Of a stretch of 64,000 nucleotides of DNA, positions 37,500 through 46,018 are shown in pieces. The notes beneath the pieces were generated by a model, which did not search any database, was not told where the DNA came from, and worked only from the letters and a program-made list of their open reading frames with translations. The position numbers and the translations under genes are program-made. The first letter of the stretch is position 1, and the number at the start of each line of letters is the position of its first letter. The DNA is from Methanococcus voltae (GTDB lineage: Archaea; AGJL01; Methanococci; Methanococcales; Methanococcaceae): positions 37,734-101,733 of the forward strand of contig NZ_JANUCR010000006.1 of the NCBI RefSeq assembly GCF_024807655.1, read 5' to 3'.

Positions 37500-38838
37500 T
37501 ATTCACCCCTACTGGTTCATAGTCTAATTCTTTCATATTCTTTTCTAAAAAATCTTTAATATCAAAATCTGATGGAACTTCTAAATCAGATATTTTATCC
37601 AATTTTAAATTAGCATAGTTATCTTTTTTATTGAGTGAAGGTTTAAAAGAATATCTTTGTACATTTTTGAATGCATTAGTTTCATAACATATCATATATG
37701 GCATATTATCTATAACTTTATAATATATTGGAGACTGATAACGCTCTATTGGATTATTAGACCTATTTTTTATACCAATGTTGATAAATTTCTTTGGACT
37801 TTCTTTCTTCATAAACCTAAAACCTGTTCCCAATCCCAATAAAGGTCTAATAAATTTATAATCATAATCTTGTTTTTTGTCGGAATTTTTATATAAATTT
37901 TTATTATTTTTATCACCTTTTAAATCATTGAATAAATTCTCAGAATTACTTGTTTTCTTATTATATGCCTTTTTTAAACTATATTTTATAAATCGCTTTT
38001 CCCAGTAGGTTTTTTTAGTAGGATTATTAAAATATTCCATAAGTAATGATTTTTTATAAATTTTACATTTCTCGTCTTTATACTGTTCTTTGAAAATATC
38101 AATCGTATCTTGCAATTCATCCTTTTCATCATCTTTTAACTTAAAATCCTCTTCGGTTAAGCCTGATTTTAAGTATTTGTAATCATAAGCAATCTGTCTA
38201 ACTGCTTCTTCCATATCGCCAAATTTTGAATATTCATAAATTGCAACTATTTTAGACCTATTCTTTTCATTTAATTCAAATTTTTTTTCTTTTTCAAGTA
38301 ATTTTTTATATAATTCATTAAAATCAGTATTTTTGTCCGTACCATTTATTTTTTTAACTGTAAAAGAGCCAAAACCTTTATTTTGTCTTGCTCCAAAGTT
38401 TGTTATTGCGAAAAAACTTTCAATATTTTCTTGAATTTTTGTTATTAATTCAGTATGAAAACTAAAAATTTTTAATTCAATCTCATTATACATTTTAAAT
38501 TTATATTTATCCCTATTTCCAAATCCAGAATTTCCAAAAAATAATTTATTAAATGGATTTTTACTAATATCATATGCATTATTTTCTCTTGAAACTTTTA
38601 TTGTAACCCTATAATCAAAAGCTTCATTTTTAATTTCCTTATCTTCTTTTTCCGTATTATATCCAATTAAAAATGTTTTATATTGTTCAATATTATTTTC
38701 AAAAGCATACTTCTTTAAAAATTTATCCAACTTAGGTTTTAACTCCGTTCCCCTAAGAGTTGCCCCACTTTGCTCATGTTGGAAATGAATCATAGGTGTA
38801 TGTTGCTTTAATTCAATAGTTAACTCGTTCGATGTCAT
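37483..38838 (-). CDS. cmr1: Type III-B Cmr1-like RAMP (Cas7), first module
   Basis: 451 aa. RAMP features: an N-terminal strand TIELKQHTPMIHFQHEQSGATLRGTELKPK and a Gly-rich loop FGARQNKGFGSFTV near residue 155. It is divergent from the classical Cmr1 of the second module and has a long helical, Lys-rich C-terminal half. Position at the head of cmr2-cmr6 fills the Cmr1 slot. It begins 136 bases after the corA-like gene stop, so the two probably form one operon. Confidence 0.75.
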   Translation of the reverse strand: MTSNELTIELKQHTPMIHFQHEQSGATLRGTELKPKLDKFLKKYAFENNIEQYKTFLIGYNTEKEDKEIKNEAFDYRVTIKVSRENNAYDISKNPFNKLFFGNSGFGNRDKYKFKMYNEIELKIFSFHTELITKIQENIESFFAITNFGARQNKGFGSFTVKKINGTDKNTDFNELYKKLLEKEKKFELNEKNRSKIVAIYEYSKFGDMEEAVRQIAYDYKYLKSGLTEEDFKLKDDEKDELQDTIDIFKEQYKDEKCKIYKKSLLMEYFNNPTKKTYWEKRFIKYSLKKAYNKKTSNSENLFNDLKGDKNNKNLYKNSDKKQDYDYKFIRPLLGLGTGFRFMKKESPKKFINIGIKNRSNNPIERYQSPIYYKVIDNMPYMICYETNAFKNVQRYSFKPSLNKKDNYANLKLDKISDLEVPSDFDIKDFLEKNMKELDYEPVGVNNDKKQ

Positions 38839-38974
38839 AAATTCACCTATTGTATACCCACTTAATTATTTAATACATATTAATTAGTTTGGAAAATATA
38901 TAAAAATATCGATTTAATCCTGATAATATTAATATTATATAATGTAAATAATTGAAAAAAGAATGTATTAGTTT

Positions 38975-41137
38975 TTAATATTCATTGAATAATTTTCGAA
39001 TTTTTTTACAGATATTTTTTTTATTAATAGTTTTGAAAATTGATTTTATATAAGTTATTATTGATTTTAAACCAGGCATGTTGATAAGTACGATAGAAAT
39101 TATAAAAATTAATATAATATATATTATTTCTACAATTAAGTACAATATGGAATTATTTCCAATATAACCTGTTATATAACTCAATAATCCAAAATTTATG
39201 CCCAAAAATCCCGTTATTATTAGTATTACAATTGAAAGTAACATGTATTCTCTTAATTTTTTAATTGATACTTGACAATAATAATGGATATGCCATAATA
39301 TATATAACAGTACAAATGGCAAAATTATAAAGTTAAATATCCATAGTAAAAACTCCGCATTGTACAACATTGTAAAGAATACATTTGAAGAATCCATACT
39401 AAATAGGGGGGTTAATCCATTTTGGTTAATTGCTGTGCTTGCACCGGTAAACATTGTTAGATTCATTCCAAAGAAACCTGTAAAAAATGTTGGTACGATA
39501 AATAAAGCCCCTAATATTGCCAAAAGGTTTATTTTTTCAGATGTCTTATTAGATTCTATTAATGTAACATATTGATGTAGTTCGTTCAATTCATTATCCA
39601 AATCTTTAAGATTTTGCGCTATATTCATACGGTCTTGTATAAGGTCGTACATTTCAATACCCTGTTCTTGTGCAGATACTTCATTAAAATACATACAATT
39701 TAAAAAGTTTATATACCTGCCATATAATGAACGAACGTTATTTAAATAATTGGTAAGCCCTTTACCTTCTAATCCTTTTCCATTTATGCCATTTTTTGAA
39801 TTTTGAGAAATATCTTCGGAAAATTTTAATATAGAAGCCCTTTGAGCTAAACAGAGTTGAACCATTTCAAAATACATTGTTTTGAAGTGATTTACTAAAA
39901 ATTTATTATTATCACAATATTCTGTCGTTAGCAATGCGAAAGAATACCTTGTAACACCATATAATGTTCCATAATTAGACCATCGGGTATAGGTATGTTT
40001 TTTATTTAATTCAGTTAATAATTTTTCATTTTGACAAGTACAAGAACCACCTGAATCCATAAACATAAATCTATGCCAATATTCATTACTTTCATAATTA
40101 TAATCAGTACGTGTATTATATTCGTGATTATAGTTATTATTAAAGTTATTATTATTATAATTCAATAAGTTTTTATTTTCTGAGTTTTTAGCATTTTTTG
40201 AATCATCTAAATAATTTACTAAGTCATTATTTCCATACCAACACATTGTAAACATACGGTCATCAATAATTGGCTCAATACAAATTGATTCAGAATTACA
40301 GTTTCCTATAGTGTCAAAACTAGTACCTAATAAATCCATTATGGGTTTAGCCAATTTTACAGGATTTTGAAGTCCTTCAGTTGATTTAGTTATACTATTG
40401 TATTCTTCAAAATTTTCAGGATTTAAACTTGATATTTTTATTAAATTTGCTAAAAATTTAGTCTTGGGACCTTTTAAAATATTATTTTCACATAAATTTT
40501 CATTAACATATATTTGTTTGTCCAAAAGCCCCAAAAATTGAGGATAAATTCTTCTCCCATAATCATTAATATTAATGATATCTTCTTTTTCCGAATAATC
40601 ATAATTGGATAAATGAATTGATAGTATTCCTACGCCAGTATTATAAATATTTAAATAAATTTTATCAATATTTAACTTATATTCTAGTTCATTAAAGTAT
40701 AAATTTTCAGTATCATTTTTAGTATCCTCATCTTTTTTATAGAGTTTAAACGTATAGTCTTTATTTTTAAAATTTGGGTTTTTATATCGTATCACAGGAT
40801 ATTCTTTTTTTAAATATTTTTCTAATAATTTATTTTCATTATCTTTATATTTGTCATTTTCTTCGTTTAAATCTTCGACACCTTTTCCAAAAATTGCTTT
40901 TCTAACATTATTGTAAAAATAAACAAATTCATTATATTTTAAAGGTTCATTCACTTTATAATCATCAAATTTCCAATTATCATCATTTTTTAATATATTT
41001 GTTAATTTATGAACATCTAATTTTTCATCATAATTATTATAAATTTTTCCGGTCACATCTGTTAAATTCCACTTAAATGGTAACATAAAAATATGTTTGC
41101 TTACTGGTTCTTTTATACTGTTCTTGTCTTTATTCAT
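38975..41137 (-). CDS. corA: CRISPR-associated CorA-like membrane effector
   Basis: 720 aa. The large soluble N-terminal part (about 1-530) has a low-complexity Asn/Tyr-rich stretch near 330-350 and a GGSCTCQNE Cys pair. A long helix (DLIQDRMNIAQNLKDLDNELNEL) leads to a hydrophobic segment ending FFGMNL: GMN at 557-559 is the CorA selectivity motif. CorA normally has two membrane helices; here at least four are visible (about 538-560, 585-620, 632-660, 668-692). CorA proteins in type III-B loci are activated by SAM-AMP and act on the membrane (known from Bacteroides fragilis). First gene of the operon, with the lyase-like gene at the other end. Confidence 0.85.
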   Translation of the reverse strand: MNKDKNSIKEPVSKHIFMLPFKWNLTDVTGKIYNNYDEKLDVHKLTNILKNDDNWKFDDYKVNEPLKYNEFVYFYNNVRKAIFGKGVEDLNEENDKYKDNENKLLEKYLKKEYPVIRYKNPNFKNKDYTFKLYKKDEDTKNDTENLYFNELEYKLNIDKIYLNIYNTGVGILSIHLSNYDYSEKEDIININDYGRRIYPQFLGLLDKQIYVNENLCENNILKGPKTKFLANLIKISSLNPENFEEYNSITKSTEGLQNPVKLAKPIMDLLGTSFDTIGNCNSESICIEPIIDDRMFTMCWYGNNDLVNYLDDSKNAKNSENKNLLNYNNNNFNNNYNHEYNTRTDYNYESNEYWHRFMFMDSGGSCTCQNEKLLTELNKKHTYTRWSNYGTLYGVTRYSFALLTTEYCDNNKFLVNHFKTMYFEMVQLCLAQRASILKFSEDISQNSKNGINGKGLEGKGLTNYLNNVRSLYGRYINFLNCMYFNEVSAQEQGIEMYDLIQDRMNIAQNLKDLDNELNELHQYVTLIESNKTSEKINLLAILGALFIVPTFFTGFFGMNLTMFTGASTAINQNGLTPLFSMDSSNVFFTMLYNAEFLLWIFNFIILPFVLLYILWHIHYYCQVSIKKLREYMLLSIVILIITGFLGINFGLLSYITGYIGNNSILYLIVEIIYIILIFIISIVLINMPGLKSIITYIKSIFKTINKKNICKKIRKLFNEY

Positions 41138-41223
41138 ACTCTACCTTTAAATACATAACTTACTAATAACTTAATAAAATTGACATATAATAGTTATAAT
41201 ATATATTTAATAAGATATAAAAA

Positions 41224-41360
41224 TAGTCCTACGTACTCACAATACTAAGGACTAACAAAATATCGTTTTAAAAAAAGTTTCCTCACAGGTTGCAGGACCA
41301 CGATGTAAGCAACGGTTTTAGTCCTGTGGATTAACTTAAGACTTATCTCGATGTATTATC
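41224..41360. repeat. Conserved 137-bp element, copy A, upstream of the corA-cmr operon
   Basis: Matches copy B (62618-62755) over two blocks: TAGTCCTACGTA-C/T-TCACAAT to ATCGTTTTAAAAAAA, and TTTTAGTCCTG to ATTATCGA. It contains TAGTCCT...AGGACTA, GTTGC...GCAAC and CTCGAT-GTATT-ATCGAG inverted repeats. It ends 87 bases upstream of the corA-like start and overlaps by a few bases the end of the frameshifted gene. Could be an RNA gene, a regulatory leader or a mobile repeat. Confidence 0.8.
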
Positions 41361-41897
41361 GAGTTAGAGTATTGAAATTTGGTAAAAATACCCCATTTAG
41401 TAATTTTAAACATATTATTTGGAATGTATTCGTATTTAAACGATTAGCTATAAGCTCATCTAATAAATGTATCCAATTTTCATGTTCATGTTTATTATAT
41501 TCTACAGGTATTTTAGTTTCAAAAATATATTCGATAAATTCCTTAGGATTTGCATATGATTTTACCGCAATATTTTTTTCAGGATATATGTTATTTAAAC
41601 TACCTCGTAAAGCTTTTGAATCGATTACAATATGTTTTTCATAATCTTCGTTACTAAAATATCTTTTATAATCTGCCCATTCTTTGAATCCATGTAAAAC
41701 CTTACAACATTTTAAATTATCAAAACAATATTCAAAGTTAGGGATATGAAATACCATGTTTTGAGAATCTAAGTGTAAATTCCATATGGGAACCCATTCT
41801 TCTTTTCTACCGAAGTTATCCCAAAAAAATTTTTAAACTTATGATTAATACCAACTAATGGGATATAAATTCTAAAATTATTAGTTCCATTTGACAT
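41356..41897 (-). pseudogene. Unknown gene of about 180 codons broken by a frameshift
   Basis: A 133-aa frame is open from 41757, but the reading continues upstream in the other frame to an ATG at 41897 (MSNGTNNFRIYIPLVGINHK). The two parts join at an A7/T5 run near 41823-41834. The joined protein would contain FRIYIPLVGINHKFKNFF, then NFGRKEEWVPIWNLHL and HEHENWIHLLDELIANRLN. Not recognised. It follows the HNH and MazG-like genes on the same strand. Decay, programmed frameshift or sequencing error cannot be distinguished here. Confidence 0.55.
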
Positions 41898-41933
41898 ATT
41901 TTCTATTTGTGAAAAATAATCAAATTTAACAAC

Positions 41934-42251
41934 CTAAATTTCTGTAACATTTTCAAGGATTATCTTTTTTTCAAATCCCCCATTTTTTAATAATTTAGAT
42001 TTTCTTACTTTTTCAACAGTTTCTAAATCAAAATTATTAATTTTAGATATTGAATATATAACTTCTAAAATATCTGCAAGTTCTTCTTCGCAAGGATTAT
42101 CTTTAAATTCTGCAATTTCTTCGTTTAATTTTTCATAGAGCTTTATTTTATACTCTTCATCACTCGCAATATGAAAACTTGCTTTTTTACCGTCTTTTTC
42201 AATAATTTTTATAATATTATCCCTTACTAGTTTGTTGTGTTGAATTTTCAT
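41934..42251 (-). CDS. MazG-like nucleotide pyrophosphohydrolase
   Basis: 105 aa with the all-helical MazG pattern: HNKLVRDNIIKIIEKDGK, then KLNEEIAEF (Glu44, Glu45, Glu48) and EEELADILEVIYSI (Glu57, Asp60), the EExxE...ExxD metal-binding set. Small house-cleaning or phage-related NTP pyrophosphatases look like this. It starts right after the HNH gene (one base apart), so it is co-translated with a nuclease gene, which suggests a role in that unit. Confidence 0.8.
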   Translation of the reverse strand: MKIQHNKLVRDNIIKIIEKDGKKASFHIASDEEYKIKLYEKLNEEIAEFKDNPCEEELADILEVIYSISKINNFDLETVEKVRKSKLLKNGGFEKKIILENVTEI

Positions 42252-42252
42252 A

Positions 42253-43287
42253 TTATCCCTTCGAAGCTATCCAAAATTTTCTAACATAGTCTTTTTTAAT
42301 CGCTAAATTTAATTCCTTAGTAATTTTACTTGTAGAGTATATTGAATTTTCCAATTTTTTTAAGAGTAATATATTTCTATCTTCTAACTTTTCTATAGTA
42401 TTTTCTGCAGGCGTTTTATTTGATTTACTCGAATTTATACATCTATTACAATAAACTAAATTCCATATGTCGTCAGAGTACATAAAAGACCAAGGTATAA
42501 CGTGGTCGATTGAAGTTAAACCATCGGATAATTCTTCATTGCTATAAAAACAATACCTATTTTCATCTTCAAACTCACAGTCTAAAAACTTTTTAAATTT
42601 ATTTAAGCTATTTCTTTTAATTTCGGACTGGTCAGATACTTTTACTTTTGAAGATATTCGGGGAGATAAGTTAAAACCTTCTAACATCTGAGTCCATCGA
42701 TAATTTATTATTTGAAACATTAAATCAGAATATTTGTTTAAAATCATTGAATCTTCTAATTTAAAACTAACAGTCCTTTTTTCCCTATTTAATTCATAAA
42801 TTTCATAAGTATTTTTATTTAATTTTTTAAATCTCCAAGCTACATTTTCAGGCAATACATTAGAAATCTTTTTTATGGTATTTTTGTAAGATTTTTCTAA
42901 ACCTAACGCTTTAAAGTCTATTTTTTCATATTTTTTAGGATTATTTCCTGCAATAAGTTTGTATTCATTTATTAATTTTTTAACGTGCTGTATAATAACT
43001 GGTAATTTTGTAAGATTAGAACCTTGTACTAAATCGAAGTATATTGTTTGATTCCAATAATATTTTAAATAAAGTTCTGCAATTTCTTCGAAAGTAAACG
43101 TTATTGTTTCTTTTGAATTATATTGATTAATTGATTTATCTTTTAAATCCGTATTTAGAACGCATAGTTCTACCAAAGCCTTGGCCCATGCCATTTTATA
43201 TGTATTATCATAACTACAGTTTGCTATTATGTTATTCCAAGTTGCTATATACTCGTTGATACTAATCCCCTCAATTATGCCGTACAA
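42253..43287 (-). CDS. HNH endonuclease
   Basis: 344 aa. The C-terminal HNH domain has CEFEDENRYCFYS, then SIDHVIPWSFMYSDD with the catalytic Asp-His (261-262), then WNLVYCNRCINSSKSNK; the spaced Cys residues probably bind zinc. The N-terminal 180 residues are helical, with no recognised domain. The start is uncertain: the longest frame begins with TTG at 43287 without a clear ribosome site, while GAGGGG lies seven codons in. First gene of a three-gene minus-strand unit (HNH, MazG-like, frameshifted gene). By context a defence nuclease. Confidence 0.82.
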   Translation of the reverse strand: MYGIIEGISINEYIATWNNIIANCSYDNTYKMAWAKALVELCVLNTDLKDKSINQYNSKETITFTFEEIAELYLKYYWNQTIYFDLVQGSNLTKLPVIIQHVKKLINEYKLIAGNNPKKYEKIDFKALGLEKSYKNTIKKISNVLPENVAWRFKKLNKNTYEIYELNREKRTVSFKLEDSMILNKYSDLMFQIINYRWTQMLEGFNLSPRISSKVKVSDQSEIKRNSLNKFKKFLDCEFEDENRYCFYSNEELSDGLTSIDHVIPWSFMYSDDIWNLVYCNRCINSSKSNKTPAENTIEKLEDRNILLLKKLENSIYSTSKITKELNLAIKKDYVRKFWIASKG

Positions 43288-43392
43288 TTTTATAAATATG
43301 AATTAGATTATTATTAATATATATGTTACGATATTAAATAATATTTTGGTATATAATTATATACTCATTAATATTTTGCGTAGGGGGAATTT

Positions 43393-44076
43393 ATGGAAAA
43401 AACCGATTTGATAAAATTTAGAAAAAAATACAGTGAAGTAAGTTTAAAAATAAAAGATGAAATAATAGATTATTTTAATAATAAAAATGTTAATTCTTTA
43501 GAATCTTTAAAAGAAGTGTTAGAATTAAAAAAAATACCTTTAGAAGAATATCCTATTTTTTGGGAACTCAACAAGTTAACATATAATTATTCAACTTTTG
43601 AAGATGCACTTAATGAATATTTGGTAAAATCCGCTAAAACGTATTATTTAATGTTTGCTACTTTAAGAATACTAAAAAATAGAAAATTAATTGATTTTGA
43701 ATACAATCAAGGATATGCTTATGAACATTATGAAGATATTTTTAATAAATTATCCAAAGAGTTACCTTTTATTTATGAAAAAAGCCCCTATAATACTATA
43801 AAATTATCTGAAAGCTTGATATACGATATATGTGCGGATTTAGACGAAATAAGTAACGATAAAAAAATTAAATCGATTAAAGAATCAACCCAAAATTCAG
43901 ATGGAACTACTAAAAATAGGGAAAATAAAAGAATTAAAGAACTCACAGCGATAAATAATTTATTAGAAAAATTAAAAGAAATTAATCCATCATCTGAAAG
44001 TTATTATAATAAAGGTATTAGTGAAAATATAGAATATTTTAAAGAATTTATTTCTGGCGTTTATTCAAAGAACTAA
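43393..44076 (+). CDS. Hypothetical helical protein, 227 aa
   Basis: Not recognised. Almost entirely helical, Lys/Glu/Asn-rich; no membrane segment. GTAGGGGG precedes the ATG, which is a strong ribosome site. Divergent from the HNH operon across 105 bases, so it could be its regulator or antitoxin-like partner, but no DNA-binding motif is visible. Confidence 0.6.
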   Translation: MEKTDLIKFRKKYSEVSLKIKDEIIDYFNNKNVNSLESLKEVLELKKIPLEEYPIFWELNKLTYNYSTFEDALNEYLVKSAKTYYLMFATLRILKNRKLIDFEYNQGYAYEHYEDIFNKLSKELPFIYEKSPYNTIKLSESLIYDICADLDEISNDKKIKSIKESTQNSDGTTKNRENKRIKELTAINNLLEKLKEINPSSESYYNKGISENIEYFKEFISGVYSKN

Positions 44077-44517
44077 CACTAAATAAATAAACACCTTAAA
44101 TTTTTTCAAAATCCAAAAAATTTGTGAGAGCAAGGATATATATAATATATTAATATTTAAAACGTCCTCGGCGGCACTTTATTATTATTTTTTAATATAT
44201 AATTTAAAATAACAATTAAAATAAACAGATTTATCCGATTCATATCTAAAAATATCCCTTCATCTTTTAACGCTTCATTTTTATTCACTTCATCCCAAAT
44301 CATTTTATTCACTTCGTTCATAAAATCCTTTATACTAAAATCTACGATTTTAGATATTTTAAAAATCTTTGATTTTTAAGATGATGGGCTTAGGGCTTGA
44401 GTCATATATCTTTCGGTTTGTATATAGTACGTGTTTTTGAACTATCTTCATTCAAAACGTAGGGAGAGAGGTTCGGTTCAACAATAATATTTTTCATAAC
44501 GTAAATAATATTCATAA
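44077..44517. other. Intergenic region with palindromic repeats
   Basis: 441 bases with no credible gene. It holds two related copies of the TTATTCACTTC repeat (about 44281 and 44303), a palindrome AAAATC-TAC-GATTTT (about 44337-44351), and CAAAAATCTTTGATTTTTAAG-like symmetry after it. These match the style of the 139-bp repeats beside CRISPR array 1. The GC-richer stretch GTCCTCGGCGGCAC (about 44163) is unexplained. Confidence 0.5.
44303..44331. repeat. 29-base palindromic repeat shared with CRISPR-1 flank
   Basis: The 29 bases starting TTTTATTCACTTCG and ending AAAATCCTTT are identical to those at 19840-19868 and, with one change, to those inside the 139-bp units. The TTTTAT...ATAAAA arms can pair. 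A dispersed short repeat of this genome, perhaps a small non-autonomous element. Confidence 0.7.
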
Positions 44518-45810
44518 TTAAATTTCAATATCGCAAAGCTTCCAAAACGGAATTAATTTAACTATAAATCCATCTTCATTTATTTCATCCTCTTGGTCAA
44601 ACGTTATCAGATATAACTCATCACATTTAACTTTTTTTCCAATTTTAACAAGTTTTTTAATCTCTATATCGTAATTATCCATATTTAAATCATAACAAAC
44701 ATTTATAAGCTTAGAAATATGTTCATTTCTTTTTACTAAAAAGTCAACTTCCCCAATGTTATCTTCGTAATAAAAGATATTTTGATTTTCAACTAAACCT
44801 CTTCGTCTTAATTCAAGAAAGACTGCATTTTCAAGATATTTACCACTATCGGGTGAATTTTTAAAGTCATAAATGTTTATAAATCCATTATCTATTATAT
44901 AAGATTTCATTAAGCTTAAACTACTTTCTTTTAAATTATGAGAGTATTTTTTTAATGGAAAAATTACATAAGAATCATTTAAATGGCTTAAATACTCATA
45001 TAATGTATTTTTACTTACCTTAACGCCCATCGATTTAAAAGTATTTGCAAGCTTATTTATCGATACTTTCTTTGTATTTGAATTAATTAAAAATTTTAAG
45101 AATAAACGTAATGAATCAGTGTTTTTTACACCATAACGTTCGACTATATCCTTATAAATTACCATGTCAAGATAATTCTTTAAAATATCGTCCCTATTTT
45201 CTTCTTCAAGTACTACTTCAGGAAATCCTCCATAATTAAGATAGTTTTCCAAATGATATATTATTGTAGCGTGCTCTTGCTCAGTTAATACGTCAAATTC
45301 TGTATTTGTTTTATTTATTCCTTTAATTCCTTTAAATTCTAAATATTCCTTAAAAGATAGTGGAAATACTTCAACAGTTAAACTTCTACCCCTTAGTTGG
45401 GTTGCAATTTCTTTTGAAAGCAATTTTGAAGACGAACCAGTTAAATAAACCTTGTATTCTTCTTTTTCCACTAATCGTTTTACAATCAACTCAAAATTAT
45501 CAATTTCTTGAATTTCGTCAAAGAAAAATGTTATCTTGTTATTGGGATACATCTCTTTTGAGACTTTTACAATTTCTCTTAACGTTTCCAAGGTTACAGG
45601 GAATATTCTATCGTCATCGAGTGGAAAAAATATAGCATCTTTGGTTTCTTTAAATAATTTCATCAATATAGACGTTTTTCCAGACCTTCTTATACCAACA
45701 ACCGCAAGAGCTTTATTAGTCGTTGGCAAACTTATATTTCTTTCATTTAAAGTTATATCTTTTTGTGAATATTCTTTAATTATTGATTTTATAACATTTT
45801 TATCGTTCAT
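44518..45810 (-). CDS. Archaeal-type AAA ATPase (AAA_14/DUF4143 family)
   Basis: 430 aa. N-terminal P-loop GIRRSGKTS (39-47), DEIQEI (98-103), then the sensor YLTGSSSKLLS and the GRSLTVEVFPLSF segment, followed by a DUF4143 C-terminus ending in a nuclease-like FLELRRRG...GEVDFLVKRN segment (Glu and Asp placed as in PD-(D/E)XK folds). A very common archaeal family with unclear role, often near mobile elements. GGTGAAATT precedes the ATG. Upstream lies an unusual double palindrome (45833-45905). Confidence 0.9.
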   Translation of the reverse strand: MNDKNVIKSIIKEYSQKDITLNERNISLPTTNKALAVVGIRRSGKTSILMKLFKETKDAIFFPLDDDRIFPVTLETLREIVKVSKEMYPNNKITFFFDEIQEIDNFELIVKRLVEKEEYKVYLTGSSSKLLSKEIATQLRGRSLTVEVFPLSFKEYLEFKGIKGINKTNTEFDVLTEQEHATIIYHLENYLNYGGFPEVVLEEENRDDILKNYLDMVIYKDIVERYGVKNTDSLRLFLKFLINSNTKKVSINKLANTFKSMGVKVSKNTLYEYLSHLNDSYVIFPLKKYSHNLKESSLSLMKSYIIDNGFINIYDFKNSPDSGKYLENAVFLELRRRGLVENQNIFYYEDNIGEVDFLVKRNEHISKLINVCYDLNMDNYDIEIKKLVKIGKKVKCDELYLITFDQEDEINEDGFIVKLIPFWKLCDIEI

Positions 45811-45832
45811 AATTTCACCATTAAGTATAGTA

Positions 45833-45905
45833 TTTATATACCTTTACTCATTTGAGAGTAAATATATTATGATTATTTACTTATATGAAAGTAAAGGTAT
45901 ATAAA
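45833..45905. promoter_or_regulatory. Double palindromic operator upstream of the AAA ATPase gene
   Basis: Two 20-bp palindromic sites of consensus TTTACTYATWTGARAGTAAA (45843-45862 and 45876-45895) sit inside a perfect outer 16-bp inverted repeat (45833-45848 against 45890-45905). It begins 23 bases upstream of the gene start, so it covers the promoter. A dimeric regulator, possibly the ATPase itself, could bind here. Confidence 0.75.
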
Positions 45906-46018
45906 TATATAGAAATATCACATATGGTACATAAAGGTATTAAAATATAATAAAAATAATAATAATTAACATAATAAAAATAATAAAAAAATATAATAAT
46001 TTTTTAAGTTTTTAAGTT

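Noticed and set aside
38975..41137. CorA-like gene as an ordinary magnesium transporter
   Set aside because: Its very large and unusual soluble domain, extra membrane helices and place at the head of a cmr operon argue for the CRISPR-linked effector; ion transport in the usual sense cannot be excluded from sequence alone.
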